NCBI GenBank assembly: GCA_905234835.1
Contig: CAJOIZ010000007.1
Location: forward strand, 45,561-109,560
Length of the DNA stretch: 64,000 nt
Direction of reading: 5' to 3'
From: Paludibacteraceae bacterium
GTDB taxonomy: Bacteria; Bacteroidota; Bacteroidia; Bacteroidales; Paludibacteraceae
Below, piece by piece: positions 39,076 through 48,932 of the stretch. The notes under the pieces were generated by a model. That model was given only the letters and a program-made list of their open reading frames with translations, was not told the origin of the DNA and made no database searches. The position numbers and the translations under genes are program-made. How positions within the stretch are numbered: the first letter of the stretch is position 1; each line of letters starts with the position of its first letter.

Positions 39076-39825
39076 TTACCGTCCTTCGGGATACTTTCTG
39101 AACCACGAACCGACCTTGAGTTTCAGCACTCCGAGCAGTGCTTCGGAGAAGATGCCGCCTGACATCTTGCTGGTACCGAGCACACGGTTAACGAAGATGA
39201 TAGGCACTTCCTGAATACGGAAACCGCATTTGTAGGCAGTGAATTTCATCTCAATCTGGAAGGCATATCCTTTGAACTGAATCTTGTCCAATTCAATAGT
39301 CTCAAGCACTTTGCGGCGGTAACCGACGAATCCGGCAGTGGTGTCATGAACGGGAATACCGAGCACTATACGCACGTACTTGGAAGCGAAATAGCTCATC
39401 AGCACACGTCCCATCGGCCAGTTGACTACATTGACTCCGCTGACATACCGGCTGCCGATAGCCACATCAGCGTTCTCTTCAGCGAGAGCGTTGTAGAGTT
39501 TAAGCAGGTCCTGCGGGTTATGGCTGAAATCGGCATCCATCTCGAAGATGTAGTCGTAGCCATGCTCCAGTCCCCATCGGAAGCCGCATATATACGCTGT
39601 TCCGAGTCCGAGTTTGCCCTGTCTTTCAACGATGAAGAGACGGTCATTGAACTCGTCTTTCATCAATCCTTTGACGATGGCGGCAGTACCGTCAGGCGAG
39701 CCGTCGTCAATGACAAGAACATGGAACTCTCCAGGCAAACCCATCACCGCACGGATGATGGCTTCGATATTCTCTTTTTCGTTATAGGTCGGGATAATCA
39801 CCAACCGTTCCTTTGTATTGCTCAT
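39076..39825 (-). CDS. Polyprenol monophosphomannose synthase (GT2 family)
   Basis: VIIPTYNEKENIEAII, VLVIDDGSPDGTAAIV, YIFEMDADFSHNPQDL, SRYVSGVNVVNWP. Confidence 0.93.
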   Translation of the reverse strand: MSNTKERLVIIPTYNEKENIEAIIRAVMGLPGEFHVLVIDDGSPDGTAAIVKGLMKDEFNDRLFIVERQGKLGLGTAYICGFRWGLEHGYDYIFEMDADFSHNPQDLLKLYNALAEENADVAIGSRYVSGVNVVNWPMGRVLMSYFASKYVRIVLGIPVHDTTAGFVGYRRKVLETIELDKIQFKGYAFQIEMKFTAYKCGFRIQEVPIIFVNRVLGTSKMSGGIFSEALLGVLKLKVGSWFRKYPEGR

Positions 39826-40726
39826 AATTATACAGAATTATTTCCATTGCCTCTTTGTCTTTCTCTTTGTCCGGGCTGTCCTTCGGGAACACTATTCTTC
39901 CCTTTATAGACTTGTCGCCGAGCATGTAGAGCGGACTCCTGCGAATACGATGGAGGGGTACGAGGAACAGGTCTTTACCTGCCTCAATGTCTATTTTTGC
40001 AAGTTCATCCGCCACAGTCTTGTAGGCTATTTCAGGGTCGTTGTTCTCCTGCGAGAGGTGGCAGAGAAAGACGTTGCGCAGTCCCGGATGCCAGTTGCGT
40101 TCAATCAGTTGTGCGCAGGTCTGGTTGCTCTGATGACCCGTGGGGGACAATATACGCTGCTTGAGATAGATGGGGTACGAGCCATTAAGGAGCATGTGTT
40201 CATCGTGGTTCGCCTCGATGACCAGATGGTTCGCCTCACGGATAGCCTGCTCAATATCGGGATTGGGTTCACCACAGTCGGTAACCAGCACGAAACACTG
40301 TCCGCAAGCATGAATCTTGTAACCGAGGCAGTCGGTAGAGTCGTGTTTGATACCAAAAGTGGTAATATCCATACCGTGGAAAGTGAATGTCTCTCCCTTC
40401 TCAATGTAGCGTCTTGACGTGCGGAGTTTCTCGCGCAGTCCGTAGTTACGGTCTATACCTTCGTGTATGAGCGACGTAGTAAAGATAGGGATACGCGCCC
40501 TTTCTCCGAGCGTCCCGACGGAACGTATATGGTCAGCGTGGTCATGGGTAACGAAGACTCCGAAAATGTTACTGAAGTCGAGTCCAATGGAGCGCAAATG
40601 ACGATGGATGGTTCGTGCCGAAACGCCGGCATCGATAAGTATGCCGCCGCTTTTTGTCCCTAAAAAGTAACTATTTCCACTGCTTCCGCTGCCAAAACAT
40701 AAAAATAATAGTTGTTGGTCTTGCAT
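39782..40726 (-). CDS. MBL fold metallo-hydrolase (YycJ/WalJ-like)
   Basis: GSGSSGNSYFLGTKSGGILIDAGVSART, FVTHDHADHIRSVGTL; 44-nt overlap with downstream gene. Confidence 0.85.
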   Translation of the reverse strand: MQDQQLLFLCFGSGSSGNSYFLGTKSGGILIDAGVSARTIHRHLRSIGLDFSNIFGVFVTHDHADHIRSVGTLGERARIPIFTTSLIHEGIDRNYGLREKLRTSRRYIEKGETFTFHGMDITTFGIKHDSTDCLGYKIHACGQCFVLVTDCGEPNPDIEQAIREANHLVIEANHDEHMLLNGSYPIYLKQRILSPTGHQSNQTCAQLIERNWHPGLRNVFLCHLSQENNDPEIAYKTVADELAKIDIEAGKDLFLVPLHRIRRSPLYMLGDKSIKGRIVFPKDSPDKEKDKEAMEIILYNYEQYKGTVGDYPDL

Positions 40727-40746
40727 TATTGTAATCTAAAACGCGG

Positions 40747-40754
40747 CAAAGATA
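40747..40754 (-). promoter_or_regulatory. Bacteroidetes -7 box TATCTTTG for MBL-fold gene
   Basis: CAAAGATA on + strand 21 nt upstream of ATG 40726. Confidence 0.55.
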
Positions 40755-40936
40755 CGACAAAAAGCGTAAAATACAAAATAAAAAACAGTCGGATTTTATT
40801 AAATTTTTCCATGGGCTTGTTTTGGGGTCTAATTGCCATGTAACCTACTTATCACAATAGTTTGTGATTTCGTATTTAGATTTCAAATTTCAAGTTTCAA
40901 ACTTAACGCGAGTTCGACATAAAGCGGTTATAGAGT

Positions 40937-41092
40937 GTTAATTTTCAACACGCAGTCCTTAACACGCATTCACCAACAGCGAAACTGACCACATGAAAAT
41001 CCGGTGGATTTTTATGGTTGCGGACAAAGGTAAGGATGACTAACGTCACCAACATTCACTCCCCAACACGAAGTCCCCAACACAACTGTGTG
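40937..41092. repeat. 14-bp degenerate repeats (two clusters of three)
   Basis: 40937 aacacgcagtcctt, aacacgcattcacc, aacagcgaaactga; 41051 aacattcactcccc, aacacgaagtcccc, aacacaactgtgtg. Confidence 0.8.
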
Positions 41093-41109
41093 TAAACAGC
41101 GAGCAATAT

Positions 41110-41175
41110 TATGTGATTATTATGAGATTATTATGTGATTACTATGTGATTACTATGTGATTATTATGTGATAAC
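41110..41175. repeat. 11-bp tandem array, 6 units (TATGTGATTAY)
   Basis: tatgtgattat tatgagattat tatgtgattac tatgtgattac tatgtgattat tatgtgataac. Confidence 0.95.
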
Positions 41176-41318
41176 TCTCTTTTTACTATGGTTGTCAGTG
41201 ACCCACAGCATGTTCGAAGATACCCGTATCGTATGACTCACTGAACCCTCACCGCATAACTTCTGTTTAATCTGCGCAATCTGCGGTTTGTGTTGTCTTG
41301 CGGGCAATGTTTTTATGT

Positions 41319-41351
41319 AAAAAAAATAGTGAGAGACGGAAGTCCCTCACT
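41319..41351 (-). terminator. Rho-independent terminator on minus strand
   Basis: AGTGAGGGACTTCCGTCTCTCACT followed by ATTTTTTTT on minus strand. Confidence 0.75.
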
Positions 41352-41614
41352 ACGATGATGTCGGCGTGCCGACCAAGTAAATGCTGCCCGCCCCAAACGG
41401 TCGATGTAACCTGTCAATGCTGTGCCCATAAATATCAAATTCAGGTAATCCCAAATCGTCCAATAGATATATCGACACATTGCCGTTGTTATATATAATT
41501 GATATGCATCTAATTATATATTGTATTTTCTAATGACAGATTGGGGTTTATTTACTGCGTAATTCGTTGCAACAGAGGCGTTAAGAGTCAGGATAATAGC
41601 AGCACGTAATAAAC

Positions 41615-43702
41615 TCAGGAGATGTCGCTCCAATTGGTTGCGGTAAGACGAAGAAGGTCCAATTGCCTCTTGTAGATGCGGTTGCGCTCCTTTTCCAGCA
41701 ATGGGTCGTCATTGAGAAGGGTCTGCGCCGCCTCGCGTGCCAGTTCGAGCAGTCTGCCATCAGTGGCGAGCGAAGCAATCTTAAGGTCAAATGGCAGACC
41801 GGACTGCTGCGTGCCTTCCAGGTCGCCGGGACCACGCAACTGAAGGTCCGCTTCGGCAATGCGGAAGCCATCGTTGGTAGCCACCATAATATCCATCCGC
41901 TGGCGAGTGTCCTTAGACAGTTCGACACGCGTGAGCAGGATGCAGTAGCTCTGTTCGGCTCCGCGCCCCACCCTGCCGCGCAACTGGTGCAGTTGGCTCA
42001 GTCCGAACCGCTCTGCGTTCATAATCACCATCACACTGGCATTCGGCACGTTCACCCCGACTTCAATCACCGTGGTTGCCACGAGAATCTGCGTCTCGCC
42101 ACGCTGGAATCGCTGCATCTGGAAGTCCTTGTCGGCAGACTTCATCTGACCATGTATCATCGAGACACGATACTGCGGAAACGCCTGACATATCTCCTCA
42201 AAGCCGTTCTGCAAGTCCTGCAGGTCGAGTTTCTCGTTCTCCTTAATCAGCGGAAAGACGACATAGACCTGATGCCCTTGCGCAATCTGCTGCTCCATAA
42301 ACCGATAGACCGCGCCCTTCCGATAAAGCGTATAATGGATGGTCTGCACAGGCTTTCGTCCCGGAGGCAGTTCGTCGATGACGCTGACCTTGAGGTCGCC
42401 ATAGACGGTCATCGCCAGTGTCCGAGGAATAGGCGTGGCGGTCATGACAAGGATATGCGGCGCGTGCTCGTTCTTGTACCACAGGCGCGAACGCTGGGCA
42501 ACGCCGAAGCGGTGCTGCTCGTCAATGATACACAGTCCGAGATTGGCAAACTGCACTTCGTCTTCCAACAGAGCGTGCGTTCCTATAAGTATATGTATCT
42601 GTCCTGCACGGAGAGCCGCATGGAGCGATTCGCGCCGCTTGCGCGTGGTCGAGCCCGTGAGAAGAGCCACCTGTACATCCGTGTCGCGCAACATATCCGA
42701 CACGGTCTGCATGTGCTGCTGCGCAAGAATCTCGGTAGGAGCCATAATGCAGGTCTGGTAGCCATTATCTGCCGCGAGAAGAGCACAGAGGAGAGCGACC
42801 AACGTCTTTCCAGAGCCGACATCGCCTTGCAACAATCGGTTCATCTGGCTGCCCGAACGCAAATCGCCCTGTATCTCACGGATGACGCGTTTCTGCGCAC
42901 CAGTGAGTTCAAAGGGAAGGCAATCGCGATAGAAGTGATGGAAGAAACGCCCGACCACCGGCATCTTGTAGCCCGTATTCTGTTCGCGCCGCTTCATCTG
43001 CCGCAGCAACTGAAGCTGGATGTAGAACAACTCCTCGAACTTGAGCCTTGCCCGCGCCTGCTGCATCGTGGACGTGTCCTTCGGGAAATGAACCGAATAG
43101 ACCGCCTCCGCCCTACCCATCAAATGGTAGGCGTGCACAAGGTCTATCCCCAGCGTTTCGGGCAGTCCCTGACGGAGTTCCTCCTTCAGATTGAGGATGA
43201 TGGCGCGCATGGCACGGGAGTTGAGACCCGCTTTCTTCATCCGCTCCGTCGTGTTGTAGTACGGCTCAAGGCCTGAGGTCATCTCCGGCTTGACCTTGTC
43301 CCAGGGAGTGAGCTCGGGGTGAACGAAATTGTACTGGTGATTGAATGCGGAAGGTTTGCCGAAGAGCAAGTACGGGGTATTGAGTTGCAGTTTCAAGTAC
43401 TGTATCTGACGAAACCAGACCAGTTCAATCGTGCGCTGTCCGTCCGAAAAAGCCGCGACCATACGCTGCGCCTTACCAATACCAACGGTATGGAACTCGG
43501 TGATGACACCCTTGATCTGGACAAACGTGTCCTCGTTGTCAATCTCGTGGATATAGACAAAGCGGCTGCGGTCAATGTACTTGTAGGGGTACTGCTGCAA
43601 CATATCGAGAGCCGTATGCACCCCCAACTCTTTACGAAGAATGTCGGCACGCTTGGTACCGACACCCTTGCAATACGTAATATCTTGTGTAGATAAATCC
43701 AA
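41615..43702 (-). CDS. recG: ATP-dependent DNA helicase RecG
   Basis: RLLQGDVGSGKTLVALLCALLA, IIDEQHRFGVAQR, VMTATPIPRTLAMTVYGDL, QLHQLRGRVGRG. Confidence 0.97.
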   Translation of the reverse strand: MDLSTQDITYCKGVGTKRADILRKELGVHTALDMLQQYPYKYIDRSRFVYIHEIDNEDTFVQIKGVITEFHTVGIGKAQRMVAAFSDGQRTIELVWFRQIQYLKLQLNTPYLLFGKPSAFNHQYNFVHPELTPWDKVKPEMTSGLEPYYNTTERMKKAGLNSRAMRAIILNLKEELRQGLPETLGIDLVHAYHLMGRAEAVYSVHFPKDTSTMQQARARLKFEELFYIQLQLLRQMKRREQNTGYKMPVVGRFFHHFYRDCLPFELTGAQKRVIREIQGDLRSGSQMNRLLQGDVGSGKTLVALLCALLAADNGYQTCIMAPTEILAQQHMQTVSDMLRDTDVQVALLTGSTTRKRRESLHAALRAGQIHILIGTHALLEDEVQFANLGLCIIDEQHRFGVAQRSRLWYKNEHAPHILVMTATPIPRTLAMTVYGDLKVSVIDELPPGRKPVQTIHYTLYRKGAVYRFMEQQIAQGHQVYVVFPLIKENEKLDLQDLQNGFEEICQAFPQYRVSMIHGQMKSADKDFQMQRFQRGETQILVATTVIEVGVNVPNASVMVIMNAERFGLSQLHQLRGRVGRGAEQSYCILLTRVELSKDTRQRMDIMVATNDGFRIAEADLQLRGPGDLEGTQQSGLPFDLKIASLATDGRLLELAREAAQTLLNDDPLLEKERNRIYKRQLDLLRLTATNWSDIS

Positions 43703-43705
43703 AAC

Positions 43706-44386
43706 TTACTGGAGACGGAAGTTTACAGGAACCGTATATTTAACGCGAACAGGTTTACCACGCTGCATACCGGGTTTCCACTTCGGCATTGATTTGATAA
43801 CACGGATAGCCTCCTTGTCAAGCGACGGGTCACCACCAGTACGGACCACCTCAACGTCCACAATGTTGCCATCCTTATTGACCACAAACTGGCAGATGAC
43901 GCGCCCTTGGATACCGTTCTCCTGAGCGATGATAGGATACTTGACGTTGTCGCTGAGGAACTTGAAGAGAGCCTGCTGGCCTCCCGGGAACTCGGGCATA
44001 TCTTCCACTACAACGAAGACAACCTCTTCCTCCTCTTCCTCTTCTACGACCTCAACAGGAGCCTGAATAACCACCTCGACATCCTTTTGGTCCTCGGTGT
44101 TAATCTCTATCTCTTGGGTCTCTACGTCGTCTTCCACAACGTTGAGCACTTCCACTTCCTGTATGACAGGTGGCGGTGGTGGAGGAGGAGTTTCCTGACT
44201 GGTTTGCTGGATTTCGATTTCCTCTTCAAACTGGAAATCCAAATCCGCCATTTCATACTTGGTTACGTCTCTTTCCGTCCACTCGAAAGCGACATAGCAA
44301 ATGCTCAATACGAATACCAGACCTACCAAAACGTAGGTAACTTTTTGGCCTTCAAGACTGGCACTTGGAGATTTCTTAAGTTGCAT
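43706..44386 (-). CDS. tonB: Energy transducer TonB
   Basis: N-term TM, acidic/PPPPPP spacer, DMPEFPGGQQAL...YPIIAQENGIQGRVICQFVVNKDG; ATG 44386, since the track start lies inside the tRNA. Confidence 0.93.
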   Translation of the reverse strand: MQLKKSPSASLEGQKVTYVLVGLVFVLSICYVAFEWTERDVTKYEMADLDFQFEEEIEIQQTSQETPPPPPPPVIQEVEVLNVVEDDVETQEIEINTEDQKDVEVVIQAPVEVVEEEEEEEVVFVVVEDMPEFPGGQQALFKFLSDNVKYPIIAQENGIQGRVICQFVVNKDGNIVDVEVVRTGGDPSLDKEAIRVIKSMPKWKPGMQRGKPVRVKYTVPVNFRLQ

Positions 44387-44409
44387 GATGTTGAGTTTTA
44401 TCGTATATG

Positions 44410-44483
44410 TCGGGAAGACAGGATTCGAACCTGCGACCCCCTGCTCCCAAAGCAGGTATTCCACCGGACTGAACTACTTCCCG
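44410..44483 (-). tRNA. tRNA-Pro (anticodon TGG)
   Basis: CGGGAAGTAGTTCAGTCCGGTGGAATACCTGCTTTGGGAGCAGGGGGTCGCAGGTTCGAATCCTGTCTTCCCGA; acceptor CGGGAAG/CTTCCCG. Confidence 0.95.
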
Positions 44484-44512
44484 TAGTTGGTTCTTCTCAT
44501 ACCAAGGGCGTG

Positions 44513-44520
44513 CAAAAGTA
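44513..44520 (-). promoter_or_regulatory. Bacteroidetes -7 box TACTTTTG upstream of tRNA-Pro
   Basis: CAAAAGTA on + strand 30 nt upstream of the tRNA 5' end. Confidence 0.6.
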
Positions 44521-44625
44521 CAACATTTTGAACATATAACAATAATGCAGTAACTTTTTTTTCGCATTTTAGCGATTATCCTGCTGCTGGAGTTGAATTA
44601 AGACAATTTTATTATATAGCATAAA

Positions 44626-45189
44626 TCACTCATCCACAGTAAAATACCCTGTCGGATTGAGAATCGTATAGTTGGTCATCGTCTGATTGGACTCGAAGCC
44701 GATTCCCTGAATAACCGAAGAATCACGGGTGATGGTGATGGCTGAATCGGAATAGACACGTTCCGTCTTCTGGTCCCACACAAGCAGTTCGGTATCAAAT
44801 GTTTCACCTTGTTCGTTCAGAGCATGTACGTGTCCTGTCAGTTCCCATCGCTCTTCCTTATCCCAATAGCGGGCATAATCGGCACAAAGGGATGCCTGAA
44901 CAGATAACGATTCGTCAAACTCCTCCAAATAGAGTCCCTGCTTGAACTCCCAATACGACGGCTCGGCTTTGTCATAAATCTGCCACCGAGGTGCGGAAAT
45001 ACGATAGCGCACAACGCCTGAATCGGAGATGAGCGTCGAGACACTATCCACATCAAGAATAGGAGTAAGTTGCCTATCCGCAACAGCTTCCGTTTGACGC
45101 ACATCGCTTTGCTGACAAGCAGAGAAAAAGACAGGTGCCGCCATAAGCAAGACGACACCTGTGAATATGGGGAACTTAATGCGCCGCAC
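44626..45189 (-). CDS. lptC: LPS export ABC transporter periplasmic protein LptC
   Basis: Lipobox FFSACQQ; DSGVVRYRISAPRWQIYDKAEPSYWEFKQGLYLEEFDE...GIGFESNQTMTNYTILNPTG. Confidence 0.85.
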   Translation of the reverse strand: MRRIKFPIFTGVVLLMAAPVFFSACQQSDVRQTEAVADRQLTPILDVDSVSTLISDSGVVRYRISAPRWQIYDKAEPSYWEFKQGLYLEEFDESLSVQASLCADYARYWDKEERWELTGHVHALNEQGETFDTELLVWDQKTERVYSDSAITITRDSSVIQGIGFESNQTMTNYTILNPTGYFTVDE

Positions 45190-46579
45190 GACAAACGGTA
45201 CGTTCGTTAATCCAGCCTCCTACGACAAAGGTCCCTTCACCGAACTCGTTGGGCAGGTCAAACATATCTTCCTTAGTGGGGAAATACTTGCTGTAGGTGT
45301 TGATGAGTTTGTTGGCATCATCAACACAAGACGAATCTACCTGTTTGGCTTTCTGGAACTGGTCCACCGCAGCCCAATAAACCGTCTTGTTGAGGATGGC
45401 AGATTTGGCACTTCCGTCCGTATAGGGTTTGGCTGAGGCGTAGCAGTAGCCAATCAGGATATAGCAACGCCCCTGCTTGGGATTCGCCTCAAGGCTCATA
45501 CGCGCATAGCGGCGGGCTTCCGTAAAGTTTTTAAGTTTGTCGAAATAGATGAAGGCAATGTTATAGAGGTAGTCGTCAATGTCATCGTCGTTTTCGTCCT
45601 CCACGAGTTTGAGAGCCTCCTCATAATAAGCAATTGCCCCACGCCAATCCTCTTTCTTCATGCACATCTTCGCACAACCGGCGGCAGACTCCTCAGCGGG
45701 CTGCATCTTGTGAGCGAACTCGGACGCGGCGAAATAGGTGTCCGACTCTGTGCAGCCTACGCGCTTGTAGAGACCGATTACCTTGAACAGATTCTCCATA
45801 TTGTCCTTGTTCTCCTGCACGTATGCGGTATAGAGTTTGTCCAGTTGGTCGCAGTTGGCGGCACCCGATGCAGCAAACAGGTTATCTACATTGTCTTTCT
45901 GCTGTGCGGCTGCAGAAGCGTTCTTGTTGGTATGGTCAGAAGCCTGCGCCTGCAAATAGCCGCTAACCATCGTGTAGTCGGCAATGAACTGCTCTCCATA
46001 CTGCCCCGGGTCAGACTTGTACAGGTTGTAGCTCACCTTCATAAACTCGAACAGAACCGTGATTTTCGAGCGTTCTTTCAGTCCCTCAATGGACTGTTTG
46101 AACCACGGATAGGCGGCAGATTTCACCTCGTCTTCGGGGAAATGCTCGCAATACGCCAGACCCTTCTCGCCCAGAATATAGGCTGTCGGATACTTGGGGT
46201 CACTGCCGAAATAGCGGATGCGCTTGTCGCACATATCCACAGAGAGTTGCGCCCAACGTTGTTTCTCTGCTGGATCGGTAGCGGCTGCATAGAAGTAGTC
46301 CACTATTTTTGCGCCGTCTGTATAAATCGACTTGTTGGCATTCGGACAATCCGTATAAACCGCCATCCACGGCTCATAAGCCTCAGCAAACTGCTTGGCC
46401 TTGACAAGGGTGTGAACGACAGACACATTCTTGAGACACTCCTCCGTAATGGTAGGTTCTTCTTCATCTGCATACATACCGGCTGCCTTGTCGGCAAGGT
46501 TATTCTTGGGCTGTTTGGCAATAGCGAGTGCCGGAACGGCAACGCACAGCGCAACGAGGATAAGAGATTTGATTTTCAT
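45176..46579 (-). CDS. Exported tetratricopeptide repeat protein
   Basis: Signal peptide; TPR-like C-terminal half (AIAYYEEALKLVEDENDDDIDDYLYNIAFIYF). Confidence 0.8.
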   Translation of the reverse strand: MKIKSLILVALCVAVPALAIAKQPKNNLADKAAGMYADEEEPTITEECLKNVSVVHTLVKAKQFAEAYEPWMAVYTDCPNANKSIYTDGAKIVDYFYAAATDPAEKQRWAQLSVDMCDKRIRYFGSDPKYPTAYILGEKGLAYCEHFPEDEVKSAAYPWFKQSIEGLKERSKITVLFEFMKVSYNLYKSDPGQYGEQFIADYTMVSGYLQAQASDHTNKNASAAAQQKDNVDNLFAASGAANCDQLDKLYTAYVQENKDNMENLFKVIGLYKRVGCTESDTYFAASEFAHKMQPAEESAAGCAKMCMKKEDWRGAIAYYEEALKLVEDENDDDIDDYLYNIAFIYFDKLKNFTEARRYARMSLEANPKQGRCYILIGYCYASAKPYTDGSAKSAILNKTVYWAAVDQFQKAKQVDSSCVDDANKLINTYSKYFPTKEDMFDLPNEFGEGTFVVGGWINERTVCRAAH

Positions 46580-46622
46580 AGTATTTATACTTTTAGTTAG
46601 TTACACTTGATGAGGTGGACAA

Positions 46623-47834
46623 TTATAGTTTGCGTTTGAAAAACCAGTTTTCTGCAACGGCAATATTGACTGTCAGTTTGAGATTGTCTTCTATCAGATT
46701 AGCGGCTGAATGACGTCGGGTATATTCAAGGGAAAGATTAAACAATGTTTCCGATGTACGAAGCGGGAACCCCATACCTGCAGAAACGGCAAAGTCTTTT
46801 TTTGCTCCCTGTTGTACATACGAGTCCATCACAGTAGCCCCCAACCGCCAATACATACGTTCCGCGTAATTCCTGCTCATACGATTGTGCCGATATTCAG
46901 CTCCAAAAGCATAACGGGCGCGATTGTGAAGCACACCAGTCAGTCCGAAGTACTTGGCTTCGCTCCATAATTGATTGCTGTAGTCAGCGGCAATCAGCAA
47001 CCGGTCATCGTAACAATAACTTACACCTGCGCTATAATACAATGGTACCTGAAAGCCATCGTCCTGCACCAGAACCGAATCCAACGTAGTCAGTTCATAC
47101 TGCACAAACTCTCCCCGCAAAGGCTGTTTGTTCTCCATCACAGCTCCCAGAACGATTTTGTGCCGATCTGCAAAGGTATGAAAGAACTGGGCTCCGTAAC
47201 GGAATCGGAACGAGTTGACCCGCATATTCTGATACATCGTAGAGCCCTTGACAGCAGCATCCGTAAAGGTGAGATTGATTGCATTGGTGGCATCGCCAAA
47301 CATATAATAGGCATTGGCACCCAATGCAAACCAGTCGAGTATATTGAAACTCAAACCGGCATAAACATTGGTTATTCCGCCTTCGCCCTCATAATTAACC
47401 TGATAGTCATATCCGCCTTCCGTTCCGCTCAAAGCGAAATTGTAGCCGACAGACGTATAGGGCATTATACCTGCCGAGAAGGCGATATGCTGCTTCCATA
47501 TAGGAAACTGCAACGTCACAAACTCCAAATTGCCGTTCGGACGGTTGCGGTGTCCGTTAAGATCAGCATAGCGCGTCCACATCCCGCTGGCAGCAAGGTC
47601 AAACATAAAGGTCACACTATCGCACACCGTATAGGAGGCCGGCTGCGAAGGGTTGATAACAGACCGCTGCCGAAGTCCCGCCGACACGCCCCCCATACCC
47701 CGGTAGGCAGTGGGAATATTCTCATTCATCTCGCCGTAGCCAAAACGCGATGACGGAGAAGAAGTCGAGTTCTGCGCATTCAATGCAGGATAGAGAACAA
47801 GAACTGCGAGCAATATGACAGCTAATCGTTTCAT
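46623..47834 (-). CDS. Outer-membrane beta-barrel protein (FadL/PorV-like)
   Basis: MKRLAVILLAVLVLYPALNAQNSTSSPSSRFGYGEMNENIPTAYRGMGGVSAGLR start at 47834. Confidence 0.75.
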   Translation of the reverse strand: MKRLAVILLAVLVLYPALNAQNSTSSPSSRFGYGEMNENIPTAYRGMGGVSAGLRQRSVINPSQPASYTVCDSVTFMFDLAASGMWTRYADLNGHRNRPNGNLEFVTLQFPIWKQHIAFSAGIMPYTSVGYNFALSGTEGGYDYQVNYEGEGGITNVYAGLSFNILDWFALGANAYYMFGDATNAINLTFTDAAVKGSTMYQNMRVNSFRFRYGAQFFHTFADRHKIVLGAVMENKQPLRGEFVQYELTTLDSVLVQDDGFQVPLYYSAGVSYCYDDRLLIAADYSNQLWSEAKYFGLTGVLHNRARYAFGAEYRHNRMSRNYAERMYWRLGATVMDSYVQQGAKKDFAVSAGMGFPLRTSETLFNLSLEYTRRHSAANLIEDNLKLTVNIAVAENWFFKRKL

Positions 47835-47890
47835 TATTTGACAAAAGACGTTCTTTTTATCTGTTTCTACAAAATCCATACCAAAAAAAA

Positions 47891-48931
47891 TCATATTGCA
47901 GGCAGAAAGGCGGGCAGCAAGATGCCTGCCAGCAAAAGCAGGATTCCCGTAACCATCCATTTCACCGTTTTACGGCTGATTCCGTGCCATTCGTTCACAA
48001 TCAGTTCCCACATCAGCGAGAATAGGTATTGTCCGACGAGAAGGATGATGAAAGCGAAAAGCGTCAGCGGCGTTGTCTTCATAAAAGCCCGTCCTACACA
48101 GAACGCAAACAAAGCGGCAAACTCCGTGGAACCGGTCACCGCACAGATAATGAAATTCATCTTCCATACGCCTACCTGCGAGTAGTCAGAGAAAGAATGG
48201 TTGCGGATGTTCTGGATAATACAAATGACGGTATTAGAGGCAAACGCCCCAATGCTGAAAAGGAAGAGAGCAGGTAGCCAACGATACGCGACAAGCGTCT
48301 CGGGCAGAAAAATCCCCTCCCCCGTCACCATCGCGATGTTAAGACAAGCTCCCATCACGCCGCCAAGAAGAGCAAATGTAATCCCTTTCTTTTTATCAAA
48401 CTGGCGACGGTCGTCATCCTGTTCGGAAAGTATCTCCCTGTCTTTTCTGTCCCCTGCCTTGCCGATATACCAGTAACCCGCCAATGCTATCACCATACAC
48501 AGAACGACTGAGACAGAGATTCCCCATTCCGGATGTGTATGGTAAAAGAACCCGCGCATAACCAGTACGGACAGCACGATTCCGAACAAACCGGTCATTG
48601 CCATAGAAAAAGCCTTTCCCCGAGAAGCCCCCATATAGTACATACTCTTTTCGTACAACAAGTCCGCCGCTCCCCAGATGACTCCCAAAACGATGGTTGA
48701 AGAAAGCTGGAATACGGGAACCTCGTCAAACATCTCGTAGAAAAGATACCCCGGCGGTAAAGCCAGTTTGGAGGCTGCCCATAAAGGCCAAAACATATAG
48801 ATAATAATCCCTCTGACAAATGAGAAAGATTCCCACGACCATTCCTGTACCATACTGATTGGTACGTAGGACGAGGATTGCAGTAAAGTCCCTAAAAAGA
48901 TGATTCCGACAGCGGTAAGGTATGCTTCCAT
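47891..48931 (-). CDS. DMT-superfamily transporter, RhaT (L-rhamnose/proton symporter)-like
   Basis: About ten hydrophobic segments; FLGTLLQSSSYVPI...WSWESFSFVRGIIIYMFWPLW. Confidence 0.65.
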   Translation of the reverse strand: MEAYLTAVGIIFLGTLLQSSSYVPISMVQEWSWESFSFVRGIIIYMFWPLWAASKLALPPGYLFYEMFDEVPVFQLSSTIVLGVIWGAADLLYEKSMYYMGASRGKAFSMAMTGLFGIVLSVLVMRGFFYHTHPEWGISVSVVLCMVIALAGYWYIGKAGDRKDREILSEQDDDRRQFDKKKGITFALLGGVMGACLNIAMVTGEGIFLPETLVAYRWLPALFLFSIGAFASNTVICIIQNIRNHSFSDYSQVGVWKMNFIICAVTGSTEFAALFAFCVGRAFMKTTPLTLFAFIILLVGQYLFSLMWELIVNEWHGISRKTVKWMVTGILLLLAGILLPAFLPAI

Positions 48932-48932
48932 A

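Noticed and set aside
41298-41498. 66-aa Cys-rich ORF
   Set aside because: Covers the recG-side terminator hairpin and AT-rich spacer; most likely non-coding
41663-43276. 537-aa + strand ORF antisense to recG
   Set aside because: Shadow frame of a well-supported recG; no recognisable domain and codon-complement composition (R/H/L-rich)
43706-44464. Track start of tonB at 44464
   Set aside because: Would translate through the tRNA-Pro gene; ATG at 44386 gives a normal N-terminal TonB anchor
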